In this document: in pieces, positions 36,005-45,905 of the stretch
How positions within the stretch are numbered: position 1 is the first letter of the stretch
Layout of the letters: each line of letters opens with the position of its first letter
Assembly (NCBI GenBank): GCA_016218025.1
Contig: JACRFD010000070.1
Coordinates: forward strand, 66,745 to 130,744
DNA length: 64,000 nt
Direction: 5' to 3'
Source: Ignavibacteriales bacterium
GTDB lineage: Bacteria; Bacteroidota; Ignavibacteria; UBA10030; SZUA-254
Made by a program: the position numbers and the translations under genes
The notes under the pieces: model-generated
The model's database searches: none
Told to the model about the DNA's origin: nothing
Seen by the model: only the letters and a program-made list of their open reading frames with translations

Positions 36005-36457
36005 TTACCATGGTATTTCAACCATTGCTTCAATTATGGAATCCAATCTGATTTGCTTAGATTCAGTATCAGTTATCCGAATCTTGATGCTTTCTTCAGT
36101 AACTTCTTCTAATACTCCCTTAATATTCTCTTGTTGATCTGATAGCCGAACTTTAAGATTTAACACACGTCCGATATTTCTTCTGTATTGTCTAAAATAT
36201 TTTAATCCTCTTTCGATGCCAGGAGAGGAAACAACTAAATGGTATCGTGATGAAAAGATACTTTCGTTATCAACCAATTTTGAAATTTGTCGGCTAATAT
36301 CAGCACATTTCTGGGTCGAGATCCCTTCATCGGTATCAATAAAAATCCCAAGAATTTTTCCGGAACTCCCGTTCTGAATCTCTATATCCACTAAAAATGC
36401 ATTATTTGCATCGAGTATCGGGTTAATCAACTCTTTGATAACATTCAGTTTGGACAC
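36005..36457 (-). CDS. rimP: Ribosome maturation factor RimP
   Basis: A 150-residue factor needed for 30S assembly. The GTG start at 36457 gives a normal RimP N-terminus. The family core FLVDIEIQ...ILGIFIDTDEGISTQKCADISRQIS and the 'YHLVVSSPGIERGL' segment are present, and a C-terminal Sm-like barrel follows. It is the first gene of the operon rimP-nusA-infB-rbfA-ribF-rpsO-pnp. Confidence 0.93.
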   Translation of the reverse strand: MSKLNVIKELINPILDANNAFLVDIEIQNGSSGKILGIFIDTDEGISTQKCADISRQISKLVDNESIFSSRYHLVVSSPGIERGLKYFRQYRRNIGRVLNLKVRLSDQQENIKGVLEEVTEESIKIRITDTESKQIRLDSIIEAMVEIPW

Positions 36458-36500
36458 GGTTAACTTTATTGTTTACTTATAGTTATAGCTTTTCTCGCTC

Positions 36501-36529
36501 AAAAAAAAAGTCCCATTAGGTGGGACTTT
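36501..36529 (-). terminator. Intrinsic terminator after the thioesterase gene
   Basis: Perfect 9-bp arms (36507-36515 and 36521-36529) around a 5-base loop are followed on the minus strand by a run of T. It lies just before the rimP promoter region and should end the gene set upstream of it (thioesterase and threonine aldolase). Confidence 0.85.
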
Positions 36530-36604
36530 CATAAAATAACGTATTTAATATAAGAACTCTTCTAACCAATAGCAAGAATTGATTCGAGCAAGAAAATACC
36601 GAAA

Positions 36605-37051
36605 TCAAGATATAAAATCGACGTTTTTACCCTCAAATAATTTCACTTTTCTTCTGAATGCATCGTCAATTCTCTTCGAAATATCTTTCTTTTGATGGAG
36701 CCAAGCATGTATTGAAATGTTATCTGAAATTAATCTTTTTGTTTTTTCTTCCGTTATGATTCCCTCGAAACCGAAGCTGGAATTCTTTATAAATTTGATT
36801 CTCGTTTGAACGATAAGTGATTCATCAAATCTTGCAGGCGAAATGTAATTAATTTCGTTTCGCACTACCACAACTCTTGAATTATTATTTATTTCCTTAG
36901 CTGAAACATCTATCCCTATATTTTTAAGATACTCCACTCTTCCAATCTCAAAATACTGGAGATAAATTGAGTTGTGAACAATGTTCTGCCAATCAACTTC
37001 AAAATTTCTTACACGAAGTTTGACGAAATGCTTAAATAAATTATTTTTCAT
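36605..37051 (-). CDS. Acyl-CoA thioesterase, hot-dog (4HBT/YbgC) family
   Basis: A 148-residue hot-dog-fold protein. The VRNFEVDWQNIVHNSIYLQYFE motif carries the catalytic Asp position and His-Asn of the YbgC/4HBT family. The predicted activity is hydrolysis of an acyl-CoA thioester; the substrate is unknown. It starts 1 bp after the threonine aldolase stop and is followed by the terminator. Confidence 0.8.
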   Translation of the reverse strand: MKNNLFKHFVKLRVRNFEVDWQNIVHNSIYLQYFEIGRVEYLKNIGIDVSAKEINNNSRVVVVRNEINYISPARFDESLIVQTRIKFIKNSSFGFEGIITEEKTKRLISDNISIHAWLHQKKDISKRIDDAFRRKVKLFEGKNVDFIS

Positions 37052-37052
37052 A

Positions 37053-38084
37053 TTATCTGATTAATGAACAAAATATCTCTGCAGCTTTTTCAATGTCGTT
37101 GCGGCATACGTCAAGATGCATGACAGCCCGGATTGAATTATCACGTTCAGGTGTAAACAAAACACCTTTCGATTTCAACATATTTAATAGTTCAGTTTGT
37201 GAATATCCCGTGCTTGTAATATCAATAATAACCATGTTGGTTTGAACTTCTTCAGGATTTATTTTTATTTTTTTTAGATTGCACAGTAACGAGTAAAATA
37301 ATTTCGCATTCTCATGATCCGTGGATAACCTTGCAATGTTATTTTTCAGAGCATAGATTGCGGCGGCAGCCAAGATTCCAACTTGTCTCATTCCTCCACC
37401 AAAAATTTTTCTGTATCTTCTTGCAGCTTCAATATCTTCGCTTGAACCGATAATCATTGATCCGATCGGTGCACCCAATCCCTTCGAAAAACAAACCGAG
37501 ATCGTATCAAAATACTCAGCATACCGGTGAACAGGAATATTTGAAGCCACCGATGCATTCCACAATCTGGCTCCATCAAGATGCATTTTAATTTTTTCGG
37601 ATTTTGCAAGAGCATAAATCTTTTTAATCTCATCGATAGGAATAACTGATCCGGCACTTCTACCGTGTGTATTTTCGAGACAAATTAATTTCGTTTTAGG
37701 AAGATAATAAGCCGAGGGTCTGATTGCTTTTTTTATTTGCTCAACTGTTAGCAAACCTCTTCTTCCGGCAAGCGGAAACATTTGTACACCTGCAAGCAAG
37801 GATGGTGCGGCTGTTTCATAAATAAAAATATGTGAATCAGCCTCAACAATTATTTCATCTCCCGGTTGCGTGTGAAGTTTGATGCATATTTCATTTCCCA
37901 TAGTTCCGCTAGGAACAAAAAGTGCCGCATCCTTACCGAACATTTTTGCTGTCATCTCTTGCAATTCATTCACTGTAGGATCTTCGCCGTAAACATCATC
38001 CCCTACTAAAGCATCCATCATCGCCCTCCTCATTTGTTCAGATGGTTTTGTCACTGTATCACTTCGCAAATCAATCATTTTCAT
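37053..38084 (-). CDS. Threonine aldolase family protein
   Basis: A 343-residue PLP enzyme that cleaves threonine or allo-threonine to glycine and acetaldehyde. The N-terminal DLRSDTVTKPSEQMRRAM, FVPSGTMGNEI and HLDGARLWNASV are family hallmarks. The Schiff-base Lys is in SVCFSKGLGAPIGS. It starts 1 bp after the apolipoprotein N-acyltransferase gene stop. Stereospecificity (low-specificity LtaE or L-allo) is not readable. Confidence 0.9.
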   Translation of the reverse strand: MKMIDLRSDTVTKPSEQMRRAMMDALVGDDVYGEDPTVNELQEMTAKMFGKDAALFVPSGTMGNEICIKLHTQPGDEIIVEADSHIFIYETAAPSLLAGVQMFPLAGRRGLLTVEQIKKAIRPSAYYLPKTKLICLENTHGRSAGSVIPIDEIKKIYALAKSEKIKMHLDGARLWNASVASNIPVHRYAEYFDTISVCFSKGLGAPIGSMIIGSSEDIEAARRYRKIFGGGMRQVGILAAAAIYALKNNIARLSTDHENAKLFYSLLCNLKKIKINPEEVQTNMVIIDITSTGYSQTELLNMLKSKGVLFTPERDNSIRAVMHLDVCRNDIEKAAEIFCSLIR

Positions 38085-38085
38085 T

Positions 38086-39711
38086 TTATTCTCTACTTCT
38101 GATATTATGGTAAAATTTGTTTCCTACTCCAGCCATTATAACAAACAATCCAAAAACTATACATAATTCTGGCAACCATTCACCATGCTCAGTATAAAAT
38201 GTTTTTTCAACCCTCGGTTCAATCTGCCCGGTTAGCATATCTTTCGTGAACAAATCGCTCTGACTTGTAATACGTCCGTATGGATCCACAAAACATGAAA
38301 TACCACCGTTGGAACATTGCATCATCCATCTTCTATTTTCAACAGCACGTAGAATTGCATATTGTTTATGTTGATATGCACCCGATGTATTTCCCCACCA
38401 ACTGTCGTTCGTAACGACTGTTAAAAATTCAGCCCCATTATTGACGAAAGTTCTAACTAAATTTGGATAAACCGACTCATAGCAAATCATGGTAGAAAAC
38501 TTTACCTCAGAACCATTTTGCTTTTTAAATCTGAAGACGGTTGTATCTTTCCCGTGCCCCCAGCCTCCGAGTCCAAAATTCCATTCCATCGCATTTAAAA
38601 AACTTAACTCTTCTGAGAACGGAACCCGTTCAGCAAACGGAACCAAAATTATTTTGGCATACTTCTGAATGCGCGAATCTCGGGGCAGTAACAACATCGA
38701 ACTGTTAAATGTTTCGTATCTCTCTCCGCTCAAAGATTTTTTACTGCTCTTTGGAATTTCATCTGCTGACGAATAATAGACAATATCAGGAATACCGGTG
38801 AGTAGATTAATATTTAAAGAATCAACCATTTTTTTTAAGTGGTAAAATTGAAATCGATTATTTGGATGAAGAATATAAAAAGGGATGGCAGTCTCAGGCC
38901 AGATCACTAAATCTGATTTTGATAATCGATTTGCGATAGTTTGATTTTTTAAAATTTCTAGAGGAGTTTCAGGATCAACCGTCCATTTTTCGAATGCGTC
39001 GATATTGGGTTGAATAAGTGATACTGTAATAATATTTTTATTCAAATTTTCAGATTTTCTCATTACCGATTGGCCATAATATCGCGGTAGAAAATATATA
39101 CACAGAATCGTGATGGTGAGTAATATCACTTTCCAATCTTTGATTTTCCATTCTTTTAGAATTAATTTCACAATCAGTATGAATATCAAGAGGTTAATTA
39201 TTAATATCCAAAAAGAAACACCCCATACACCTGTGAAAGATACAAATTGAATGGCCCTGATATCATATGTTTGGGTGTTACCTAAAGTCAGCCACGGAAA
39301 ACTTAGTTCTCCAACAGCATGAAGATACTCAAATGCTATCCAGAGAAATGGGAACAAAATAATCGCAGATTTAAAACCAAATTGTTTTTTTATAAACATC
39401 CACGCTAAAAGATGCGGTAGAAAGAAAAATGGATGGGCGAGAATTAATAACATCCCGGCTACCGCTAAATAATAATCTTTAAAGTGTGTGAATCCTCCGG
39501 TCCAATAAGTTGTAAGAAGATTGAAAATAAATATTGTCAGATAACCATATCGGAATATTTGGCCATAATTGTCGAGTGAACTGAGCAAGAAAAAAAAAGG
39601 TACAAAAGCGATGAATGCCGTTACACCGATTGGAACAGGTGGAAATGCCACAGCCAATAATAAGCCGGTGCTTATTGCCAGAATTAATTTTGTTCTTGTT
39701 GATGATATCAT
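38086..39711 (-). CDS. lnt: Apolipoprotein N-acyltransferase, copy 1
   Basis: A 541-residue integral membrane enzyme that N-acylates lipoproteins in the periplasmic leaflet. The ATG at 39711 is used: it overlaps the PAP2 stop by 4 bp and starts just before the first membrane helix. About six N-terminal helices precede the carbon-nitrogen hydrolase domain. The catalytic triad is visible: Glu in VIWPETAIP, Lys in AKIILVPFAER and Cys in STMICYESVYP. The window has many lipoprotein substrates. A second full-length paralogue lies 3.6 kb away. Confidence 0.92.
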   Translation of the reverse strand: MISSTRTKLILAISTGLLLAVAFPPVPIGVTAFIAFVPFFFLLSSLDNYGQIFRYGYLTIFIFNLLTTYWTGGFTHFKDYYLAVAGMLLILAHPFFFLPHLLAWMFIKKQFGFKSAIILFPFLWIAFEYLHAVGELSFPWLTLGNTQTYDIRAIQFVSFTGVWGVSFWILIINLLIFILIVKLILKEWKIKDWKVILLTITILCIYFLPRYYGQSVMRKSENLNKNIITVSLIQPNIDAFEKWTVDPETPLEILKNQTIANRLSKSDLVIWPETAIPFYILHPNNRFQFYHLKKMVDSLNINLLTGIPDIVYYSSADEIPKSSKKSLSGERYETFNSSMLLLPRDSRIQKYAKIILVPFAERVPFSEELSFLNAMEWNFGLGGWGHGKDTTVFRFKKQNGSEVKFSTMICYESVYPNLVRTFVNNGAEFLTVVTNDSWWGNTSGAYQHKQYAILRAVENRRWMMQCSNGGISCFVDPYGRITSQSDLFTKDMLTGQIEPRVEKTFYTEHGEWLPELCIVFGLFVIMAGVGNKFYHNIRSRE

Positions 39712-40298
39712 TTTTCTAATTTCAATCCGGGATATTGTCGTCCCGCACTCTCCCAAAGAGTGATAAGAAGGTAAGCCCATAACATACCGATTATTCCGCC
39801 GATCAGAACATCAGACGGATAATGTACACCAACAAATATTCTGGATAGAGCCATAAGAATTCCATAACTGAATGCCGGTATTTTCCATCTCGGATAATAA
39901 TATGAAATGAATGCCGCAAAAGCCAGGTTATTAGTTGCATGACTTGAAGGAAACGATAATCCGCCACCACAACCGACTAAAAGGTGAACAGTGTCAACAA
40001 CATGATGACCATTCAGCATATGGCACGGACGAGGTCTATTAAATAATTGTTTAAGCACCACACCGTTAAACTGATCCGTAATTAATATTAACAAAATCAA
40101 TAGGAGAGCTACTGTTCTTCCGCGTTTCCCGCCACGCCAGAACAGGAGCAGCCAAAGAATAATCGCAATTCCCCTTCCTATCCAATACAAATTCCAATCG
40201 GTAATAAATGGCATGAGAAAATCGAAAATTGGATTGGATAAAGTTTGATTTATGAAACAAAATATCCATTTGTCAATGGAATATAAAAATTCAATCAT
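39708..40298 (-). CDS. PAP2-family membrane phosphatase
   Basis: A 196-residue membrane protein with about five or six helices. The three phosphatase motifs are present: K-x6-RPRP (KQLFNRPRP), PSSHATN (variant of PSGH) and SRIFVGVHYPSDV (SR-x5-H-x3-D). Members dephosphorylate lipid substrates such as phosphatidic acid or undecaprenyl diphosphate. It overlaps lnt by 4 bp and lies immediately after the DedA gene. Confidence 0.88.
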   Translation of the reverse strand: MIEFLYSIDKWIFCFINQTLSNPIFDFLMPFITDWNLYWIGRGIAIILWLLLFWRGGKRGRTVALLLILLILITDQFNGVVLKQLFNRPRPCHMLNGHHVVDTVHLLVGCGGGLSFPSSHATNNLAFAAFISYYYPRWKIPAFSYGILMALSRIFVGVHYPSDVLIGGIIGMLWAYLLITLWESAGRQYPGLKLEK

Positions 40299-40904
40299 TT
40301 ATCTGGGATGCTTTTTATGATAATAAAATCGTAATACAGCGATAAGTACAAAGATAATAATTACAATTGTTACAATCAGACTGTATGTTTTCAGAAGTGA
40401 GTTAACTTCTCCCCAATGTTGCCCAAGAGAATATCCTATTGATACAAGAATCAGATACCACAGCAAAGAACTGATGAACGATAGTATGGTAGTTTTCTTA
40501 AAATCAAGTTCAGATATTCCTGCGAAAAAAGAGATAACTGCCCGCGTGCCAGATAAAAATCTATTCGCAACAATCAGCCACAAGCCCCATTTTTGAAACC
40601 ATTTTTCTAACTTATGCAAATCTTCCAGTTTAATAAATTTTAGCTTCCCCTGTTCCAGGATGGTTTTACCGAACCATTTACCGATTCCGAACATCACCAT
40701 GAAACCCAATGTTCCGCCTGCCGCACCTGATAAAAAGGCAATTACAAAATTACCTTTCTCCATTCCAGCTAAAGCACCTCCAAACACAACAAGAACATCG
40801 CTTGGTGCCGGTGGGAAAATATTCTCTATAAATGCAATAAGAAAAATTGTTAAATAAATCCATGCGGGATCGAGTTGTGCTACTTGATGAATTAATTGAT
40901 CCAT
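40299..40904 (-). CDS. DedA-family membrane protein
   Basis: A 201-residue membrane protein. The ATG at 40904 sits 7 bp after the ispF stop and has an AGG ribosome site; longer frames overlap ispF and are rejected. The VTT/SNARE-assoc motifs are seen in LIAFIENIFPPAPSDVLVVFGG and, later, RFLSGTRAVISFFAGIS, with the Gly/Arg pair. DedA-type proteins flip lipids such as undecaprenyl phosphate. A neighbouring PAP2 phosphatase is a plausible partner in undecaprenyl-phosphate recycling (inference). Confidence 0.88.
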   Translation of the reverse strand: MDQLIHQVAQLDPAWIYLTIFLIAFIENIFPPAPSDVLVVFGGALAGMEKGNFVIAFLSGAAGGTLGFMVMFGIGKWFGKTILEQGKLKFIKLEDLHKLEKWFQKWGLWLIVANRFLSGTRAVISFFAGISELDFKKTTILSFISSLLWYLILVSIGYSLGQHWGEVNSLLKTYSLIVTIVIIIFVLIAVLRFYYHKKHPR

Positions 40905-40911
40905 GAACTGC

Positions 40912-41409
40912 CTATAATCCCAAGTCCAATGCGCGTGTACGGATCGAGACCACAGAGTATGCTGCTGCACCTTCTCCCATTCCGATGAATCCTAATTCCT
41001 CATTTGTCGTCGCCTTAACAGAGACTTGATTTAGATGCAATCCTAACGCATGTGAAATATTATCATGCATTCGTTTCACATAAGGTGCAATCTTAGGAGC
41101 CTGCAGTAAAACAGTGGAGTCAATATTCACAATATCATAATTATTCGATCGGATTAATCCGCCAACATGTCTTAAAAGTATAAGACTTGAAATATCTTTA
41201 TATCTCTGATCTGTGTCGGGAAAATGTTTACCTATATCGCCAAGTGCAGCCGCTCCTAAAAGTGCATCGGCTATCGCATGGCAAAGGACATCAGCATCAG
41301 AATGTCCGAGAAGACCCTTGATGAAAGGTATTTCAACCCCTCCTAAAATTAACTTCCTGTTAGCCACCATCCGGTGAACATCATAACCAAAACCGACCCT
41401 AGTGTCCAT
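40912..41409 (-). CDS. ispF: 2-C-methyl-D-erythritol 2,4-cyclodiphosphate synthase
   Basis: A 165-residue enzyme of the MEP isoprenoid pathway. The zinc ligands are D10 and H12 in GYDVHRM and the His in [20 protein letters not shown] and the [23 protein letters not shown]-terminus are standard. The window holds no other MEP enzyme. It lies 9 bp after acylphosphatase and 7 bp before DedA. Confidence 0.95.
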   Translation of the reverse strand: MDTRVGFGYDVHRMVANRKLILGGVEIPFIKGLLGHSDADVLCHAIADALLGAAALGDIGKHFPDTDQRYKDISSLILLRHVGGLIRSNNYDIVNIDSTVLLQAPKIAPYVKRMHDNISHALGLHLNQVSVKATTNEELGFIGMGEGAAAYSVVSIRTRALDLGL

Positions 41410-41418
41410 TATTTCCTT

Positions 41419-41697
41419 TTAAAATATTTCAAATGATTTATAATTCCTTGTTTCTTCGATCCATTCTATCTGAACATCTGTAACGTTTGCAGAGCGAGGT
41501 CCCACCCTCACAATTTTGATCATCTCTTCAATTAATGATCTATCGCCATTCAATTCGATTTCAACATTTCCATCTGCCAGATTTCTAGCATATCCGTGCA
41601 AACCGAGTTGCACCGCATTTTTATAAACAAAGTATCTGAATCCCACACCCTGAACCATTCCTTTCACCACAATATGTAAATTCTTTTCAACAGACAT
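41419..41697 (-). CDS. acyP: Acylphosphatase
   Basis: A 92-residue enzyme hydrolysing acyl phosphates. The ATG at 41697 gives the usual start before strand 1; a 15-codon N-terminal extension is possible but not conserved. The catalytic motif KGMVQGVGFRYFVYKNA carries the Arg, and GYARNLADGNVEI carries the Asn. It is co-directional with ispF. Confidence 0.92.
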   Translation of the reverse strand: MSVEKNLHIVVKGMVQGVGFRYFVYKNAVQLGLHGYARNLADGNVEIELNGDRSLIEEMIKIVRVGPRSANVTDVQIEWIEETRNYKSFEIF

Positions 41698-41833
41698 AAC
41701 CGATTGAAAAAAATACGAGGAAATTGGATGAAAGTCAAACATTACACGGAAATAATTTGATAATATTTGACTATTCGTTCACGTTCAGCTATATTTTATC
41801 ATGCATTTTCAAACACATTATTTATTGAATTAA

Positions 41834-43309
41834 ATGAGTAAATCTTCTGGCAAGTCAGATTCAAATTCTAGATCAATAAACCCCGATAATTTTAATGATC
41901 TATTAGATGCATTACCGGATCTTAATTATATTATTTCATCCGATGGACTTATTATTAATGGTAATCGAAAAGGATTAACTATTTTAGGAATAGATGAATA
42001 CTCACTTGGGAATAAATACTTTAAAGAATTTCTGCCGGATTCAATTCACGTTCAATTTCAGGAAAATTTAAATCAAGCTTTGATTACCAATGAGCGATCA
42101 AATTTTGAAACTAACTTGATTCAAAATGGCGGTAAATTACTGGATGTTGAATTATTCATCAGTCAGTTGACAACAAACAACGATAATCATGCACCGGTTT
42201 GCCTGATAGTTGCAAGAGACATTTCTGCCAAGAAAAAACAAGAACTTGATCTCCTGCGATTTACAAATCTTGCTCATTTCACCGTTAATCCGATTGAAAT
42301 AACTGACCCATTCGGTCATATTATTTATGTCAATCCGGCATTTGAAAAAGCGAGCGGATATTCAAAAGAAGAATTAATTGGAAAAAATCCAAATATTTTT
42401 AGTAGTCATAAGCATCCCAAAAGTTTTTGGCAAAAAATGTGGCAAACAATTTCCTCTGGGAAAGTTTGGGTTGGTGAAGTTGAGAACCTTAAGAGAAATA
42501 ATGAGCCGTTCTACACTCAAATTTTGGTTTCACCCATTGTAAATCCGGATGGTGATCTTGTTGGATACTTCGGAATTCATAGAGATATTTCGGAAAAAAA
42601 ATATTTAGAGCAGCAATTGATTCATGCACAAAAAATGGAGAGTATCGGAATGCTTGCAGCCGGATTAGCTCACGAAGTTGGAAATCCGCTTGCATCTATC
42701 TCTTCTTTGGTTCAAATCATACAACGAACAAGCGAAGATGAATTTACTCAGGATAAGCTTGAACTGATTAAAAGTCAGGTTACCAGAATTTCCAGAATTA
42801 TCAGGGACCTTGTTGATTTTTCCAGGAAATCAACTTACGAACTTCAATTGACCGAGGTAAATAAAAATATCCGCGATGCTGTAGAAATTGTTAAGGTTGG
42901 CAAAAAAGCAAAAGATATTCAAGTAAAACTCGATCTGACCGATAAACTCCCCCCGCTCAGTTTAGTGCCGGATCAAATTGAACAGGTATTTATAAATCTT
43001 CTTTTGAATGCCGTAGATGCAATTCAGGGCAAATTCTTTGCCGATGGTCAACAGAAGCAAATTAGTGTATCTTCATACATGACCGAAGATAATATTGTAA
43101 TTACCATCAATGATAACGGTAAAGGAATTAAACAGGATGATCTGACGAAAATTTTTGAACCGTTCTTTACAACTAAGAAAGTTGGTGAAGGCACCGGACT
43201 TGGCTTGTGGGTAAGCTACGGAATAATAAAAAGCTTCAGAGGTGAAATCCGGGTTAAGAGTACCGAAAATGTTGGAACAACTTTTACAGTACATCTGCCG
43301 GTACAATAA
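41834..43309 (+). CDS. Soluble PAS-domain sensor histidine kinase
   Basis: A 491-residue orphan sensor kinase with no membrane segment. Two PAS domains (about residues 25-130 and 145-260) are followed by HisKA with the phospho-acceptor H280 in [14 protein letters not shown]. The HATPase domain follows, with N-box ([11 protein letters not shown]), G1 (NDNGKGI) and G2 (GTGLGLWV). Its motifs resemble NtrB/AtoS-type kinases. No response regulator is adjacent. It is the only plus-strand gene between long minus-strand stretches and converges on the second lnt. Confidence 0.9.
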   Translation: MSKSSGKSDSNSRSINPDNFNDLLDALPDLNYIISSDGLIINGNRKGLTILGIDEYSLGNKYFKEFLPDSIHVQFQENLNQALITNERSNFETNLIQNGGKLLDVELFISQLTTNNDNHAPVCLIVARDISAKKKQELDLLRFTNLAHFTVNPIEITDPFGHIIYVNPAFEKASGYSKEELIGKNPNIFSSHKHPKSFWQKMWQTISSGKVWVGEVENLKRNNEPFYTQILVSPIVNPDGDLVGYFGIHRDISEKKYLEQQLIHAQKMESIGMLAAGLAHEVGNPLASISSLVQIIQRTSEDEFTQDKLELIKSQVTRISRIIRDLVDFSRKSTYELQLTEVNKNIRDAVEIVKVGKKAKDIQVKLDLTDKLPPLSLVPDQIEQVFINLLLNAVDAIQGKFFADGQQKQISVSSYMTEDNIVITINDNGKGIKQDDLTKIFEPFFTTKKVGEGTGLGLWVSYGIIKSFRGEIRVKSTENVGTTFTVHLPVQ

Positions 43310-43314
43310 TTTTT

Positions 43315-44937
43315 TTATCCGAACAATCTTATTCTCAATTTGTTAATCATTGCAGCTATAAGAATCAAAGCCGCGATGTATGAAGACCATTTACCTACAT
43401 AATCTCCATGCAAAGTATAAAATGTTTTCTCATCGTTTAGTTCAAGAAAACCGGTAAGAGTAGTAGCAACTCCAATCTCCGTAGATTGACGCATATTTCC
43501 GTATTGATCTATAATTGATGATACTCCACCGTTATTGCAGCGTACCAGCCATCGCCTGTTTTCAATCGCCCTAAAGATATCGAATTGCAGATGTTGATAT
43601 GGCCCGGAAGTTTTTCCCCACCAATTATCATTTGTAATTACTACTAAAAATTGAGACCCTTTTTGAACAAACCTTGATACAAATTCCGGGAACACCGACT
43701 CAAAGCAGATCATGATTGAAAATTTTACATCGGTCATATTTTTCGGGCAGAATGAAAACACAGTTGTGTCTCTTCCGATTCCGTAACCGGAGGTGCCAAA
43801 ATTCCATCTCAGAACATCAAGATTTAAGAAACTCAATTCTTCAACCCACGGAATTCTTTCAGCAAAAGGTACCAAAATCATTTTATCATATTTTTGATAT
43901 TTTACATTATGTGGTTCGAGTAATATTGCCGAGTTAAATATATCATATCGTTGTCCATTTTCAATATGCTTACTGCTTCTGGGGGGTATAATGCTGTCTG
44001 GGTATAACGCCCAATCGGTCATACCTGTCAAAAGGTGAATATTTATCGAATCAACTTGATCTTTTATTTTGTTAAAATAGGTGTAATTAGTTGGGAATAG
44101 AAGATACAGAGGCACTGCAGTTTCGGGCCAGAGAAGAAGATCAACATTTTCTTTAGCTGCTGATGATGAAAGCGATTGAAGAACACCGATTTGTTTATCA
44201 ACATTGCCGTACCATTTTTCATAAGGATTAATATTCGGTTGAATAACACCAATTTTAATTTTTTCAACATCAGAATTGCTCGGCTTCAGGGTATCATTAA
44301 AAATCATCGATCCATAAATTCGCGGAAGAATTATTAAGCTGACAATCAAAATAATTAAAACTATTGCCTTCGCATATAGAAAACCGAATTTTTTTGAAAT
44401 TATCATCTGAATTAAATAAAATAATAAAACATTCAGTATAATTATCCAGAAAGACACTCCAAACACACCAGTGTATGAAGCAAATTGAATTGCTGTTAAA
44501 TCGTAACTTTGTGTATGTCCTATTGTCAACCAAGGAAATCCAATCTCAATTTTCGTGAGCATATATTCCCATCCTACCCATATGAATGGAAATGCAATCA
44601 TTGAGATTGTTTTTCCAAATCCTTTTCTAACGAAGAAAAACATTCTCACGGCAAGATAAAACCATACAGGCGTTACAACGAACAATGCAATTCCGGTAAC
44701 TAATAAATATCTATCTTTTGCAATGTTAAAAGCACCGACCCAGTAAAGTGTTATAACCGAGAAAATGAAAAAAGCGATCGTTGAACATTTGAACACCTGG
44801 TAATGTGTTTTCAGATCATCTAAAGCAACGAGTAAAGGAACCAGTGAAAAATATGCAAGAAAGCCTAACTGAAACGGAGGATATGAAATACCAAGCAAAA
44901 CGCCTGAAATGATTGATAGTGTAATACTCTTCTTCAT
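43315..44937 (-). CDS. Apolipoprotein N-acyltransferase, copy 2
   Basis: A 540-residue paralogue of the lnt gene at 38086-39711, sharing the same plan of membrane helices and nitrilase domain. The triad is intact: Glu in LLWPETAVP, Lys in DKMILVPFAER and Cys in SIMICFESVFP. Conserved segments such as PFPWLT-type and NDNWWGKTSGPYQH also match the first copy. Because both triads are complete, both may be active, possibly on different lipoproteins or under different conditions. Duplication is evident by eye; the age is unknown. Confidence 0.9.
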   Translation of the reverse strand: MKKSITLSIISGVLLGISYPPFQLGFLAYFSLVPLLVALDDLKTHYQVFKCSTIAFFIFSVITLYWVGAFNIAKDRYLLVTGIALFVVTPVWFYLAVRMFFFVRKGFGKTISMIAFPFIWVGWEYMLTKIEIGFPWLTIGHTQSYDLTAIQFASYTGVFGVSFWIIILNVLLFYLIQMIISKKFGFLYAKAIVLIILIVSLIILPRIYGSMIFNDTLKPSNSDVEKIKIGVIQPNINPYEKWYGNVDKQIGVLQSLSSSAAKENVDLLLWPETAVPLYLLFPTNYTYFNKIKDQVDSINIHLLTGMTDWALYPDSIIPPRSSKHIENGQRYDIFNSAILLEPHNVKYQKYDKMILVPFAERIPWVEELSFLNLDVLRWNFGTSGYGIGRDTTVFSFCPKNMTDVKFSIMICFESVFPEFVSRFVQKGSQFLVVITNDNWWGKTSGPYQHLQFDIFRAIENRRWLVRCNNGGVSSIIDQYGNMRQSTEIGVATTLTGFLELNDEKTFYTLHGDYVGKWSSYIAALILIAAMINKLRIRLFG

Positions 44938-44961
44938 TGAATTTGTTTTTGATATTAATTT

Positions 44962-45858
44962 TTAATCAATTTCTTTTTTTAAAACAGGAATGTTATCGGA
45001 AAATTCAGAGACAAACAACCCTAATAAAATAATCGATCCTCCTATAATACCCGCAAAACCTATCAGTTCACCGCGGAAATAATATGCGAACGCACCTGCT
45101 ATCACCGGCTCCATTGCAAATATCAATGCGGCTCTGGTAGGAGTTGTATCACCCTGATATTTATTCTGAACCCACATCGAAATAATCGTTGCAAAAATTG
45201 TAAGATAAAGTAACGATGAAATAAATTGCCATTCAAAAACAATGTACGATTTTTCAAAAAGAATCGCCGAAATCAATCCCAAGATGCCGCATACTAAAAA
45301 TTGTATATAAGTTAATTGGAGCTTATCAGGTTCAGTAGAAGCAAAATCAAGATAGACGATATATAATGCAAAAAGCAAGGCACACCCAAGAGTGAGCCCA
45401 TCACCAAGATTGAATTCGGATCCTTTGGGTGATGTAAGTAAAAAAAGTCCGACTGCAGCTAACAAAACGCCGATGATGTTTGCAATCCGTAACGGCTTTT
45501 TTTCCATCTTCAAATAATGTTGAACGATGTAATGTACAATCGGTGTCAGGACAACCAGCATCCCTGTAAAGAATGCAGACTTTGAAGCAGATGTGTATTG
45601 AAGACCGATTGTCTGGAGCGCAAAACCAAAAAATAAAAAAACACCCAAGACAGATCCCTTTAACATCGTTGATAAGGGAATTAATGAAACACGTTTATAG
45701 AAAAAAATTAAAACCAGTGCTGCGGATAGAAAAAATCTCAGCGCTGTATAAGCCAGGGGTGAAGTATAGTTAAGTAAATTTTTACTAATGACAAAAGTGC
45801 TTCCCCAAATCACAGTTACCAAAAGCATATAAACTTCTGCCCGATGCTGCTTGGTCAT
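44962..45858 (-). CDS. EamA/DMT-family transporter
   Basis: A 298-residue membrane protein with ten hydrophobic helices in two EamA repeats (about residues 8-135 and 150-285). The N-terminal VTVIWGSTFVISK is the usual start of the family. Likely exports small metabolites or amino acids; the substrate is unknown. It lies 24 bp upstream of the second lnt on the same strand. Confidence 0.85.
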   Translation of the reverse strand: MTKQHRAEVYMLLVTVIWGSTFVISKNLLNYTSPLAYTALRFFLSAALVLIFFYKRVSLIPLSTMLKGSVLGVFLFFGFALQTIGLQYTSASKSAFFTGMLVVLTPIVHYIVQHYLKMEKKPLRIANIIGVLLAAVGLFLLTSPKGSEFNLGDGLTLGCALLFALYIVYLDFASTEPDKLQLTYIQFLVCGILGLISAILFEKSYIVFEWQFISSLLYLTIFATIISMWVQNKYQGDTTPTRAALIFAMEPVIAGAFAYYFRGELIGFAGIIGGSIILLGLFVSEFSDNIPVLKKEID

Positions 45859-45905
45859 ATCAGTTCAATTCAGAAGATTTTTTATTTAGTGAGGTCATTA
45901 GAATG

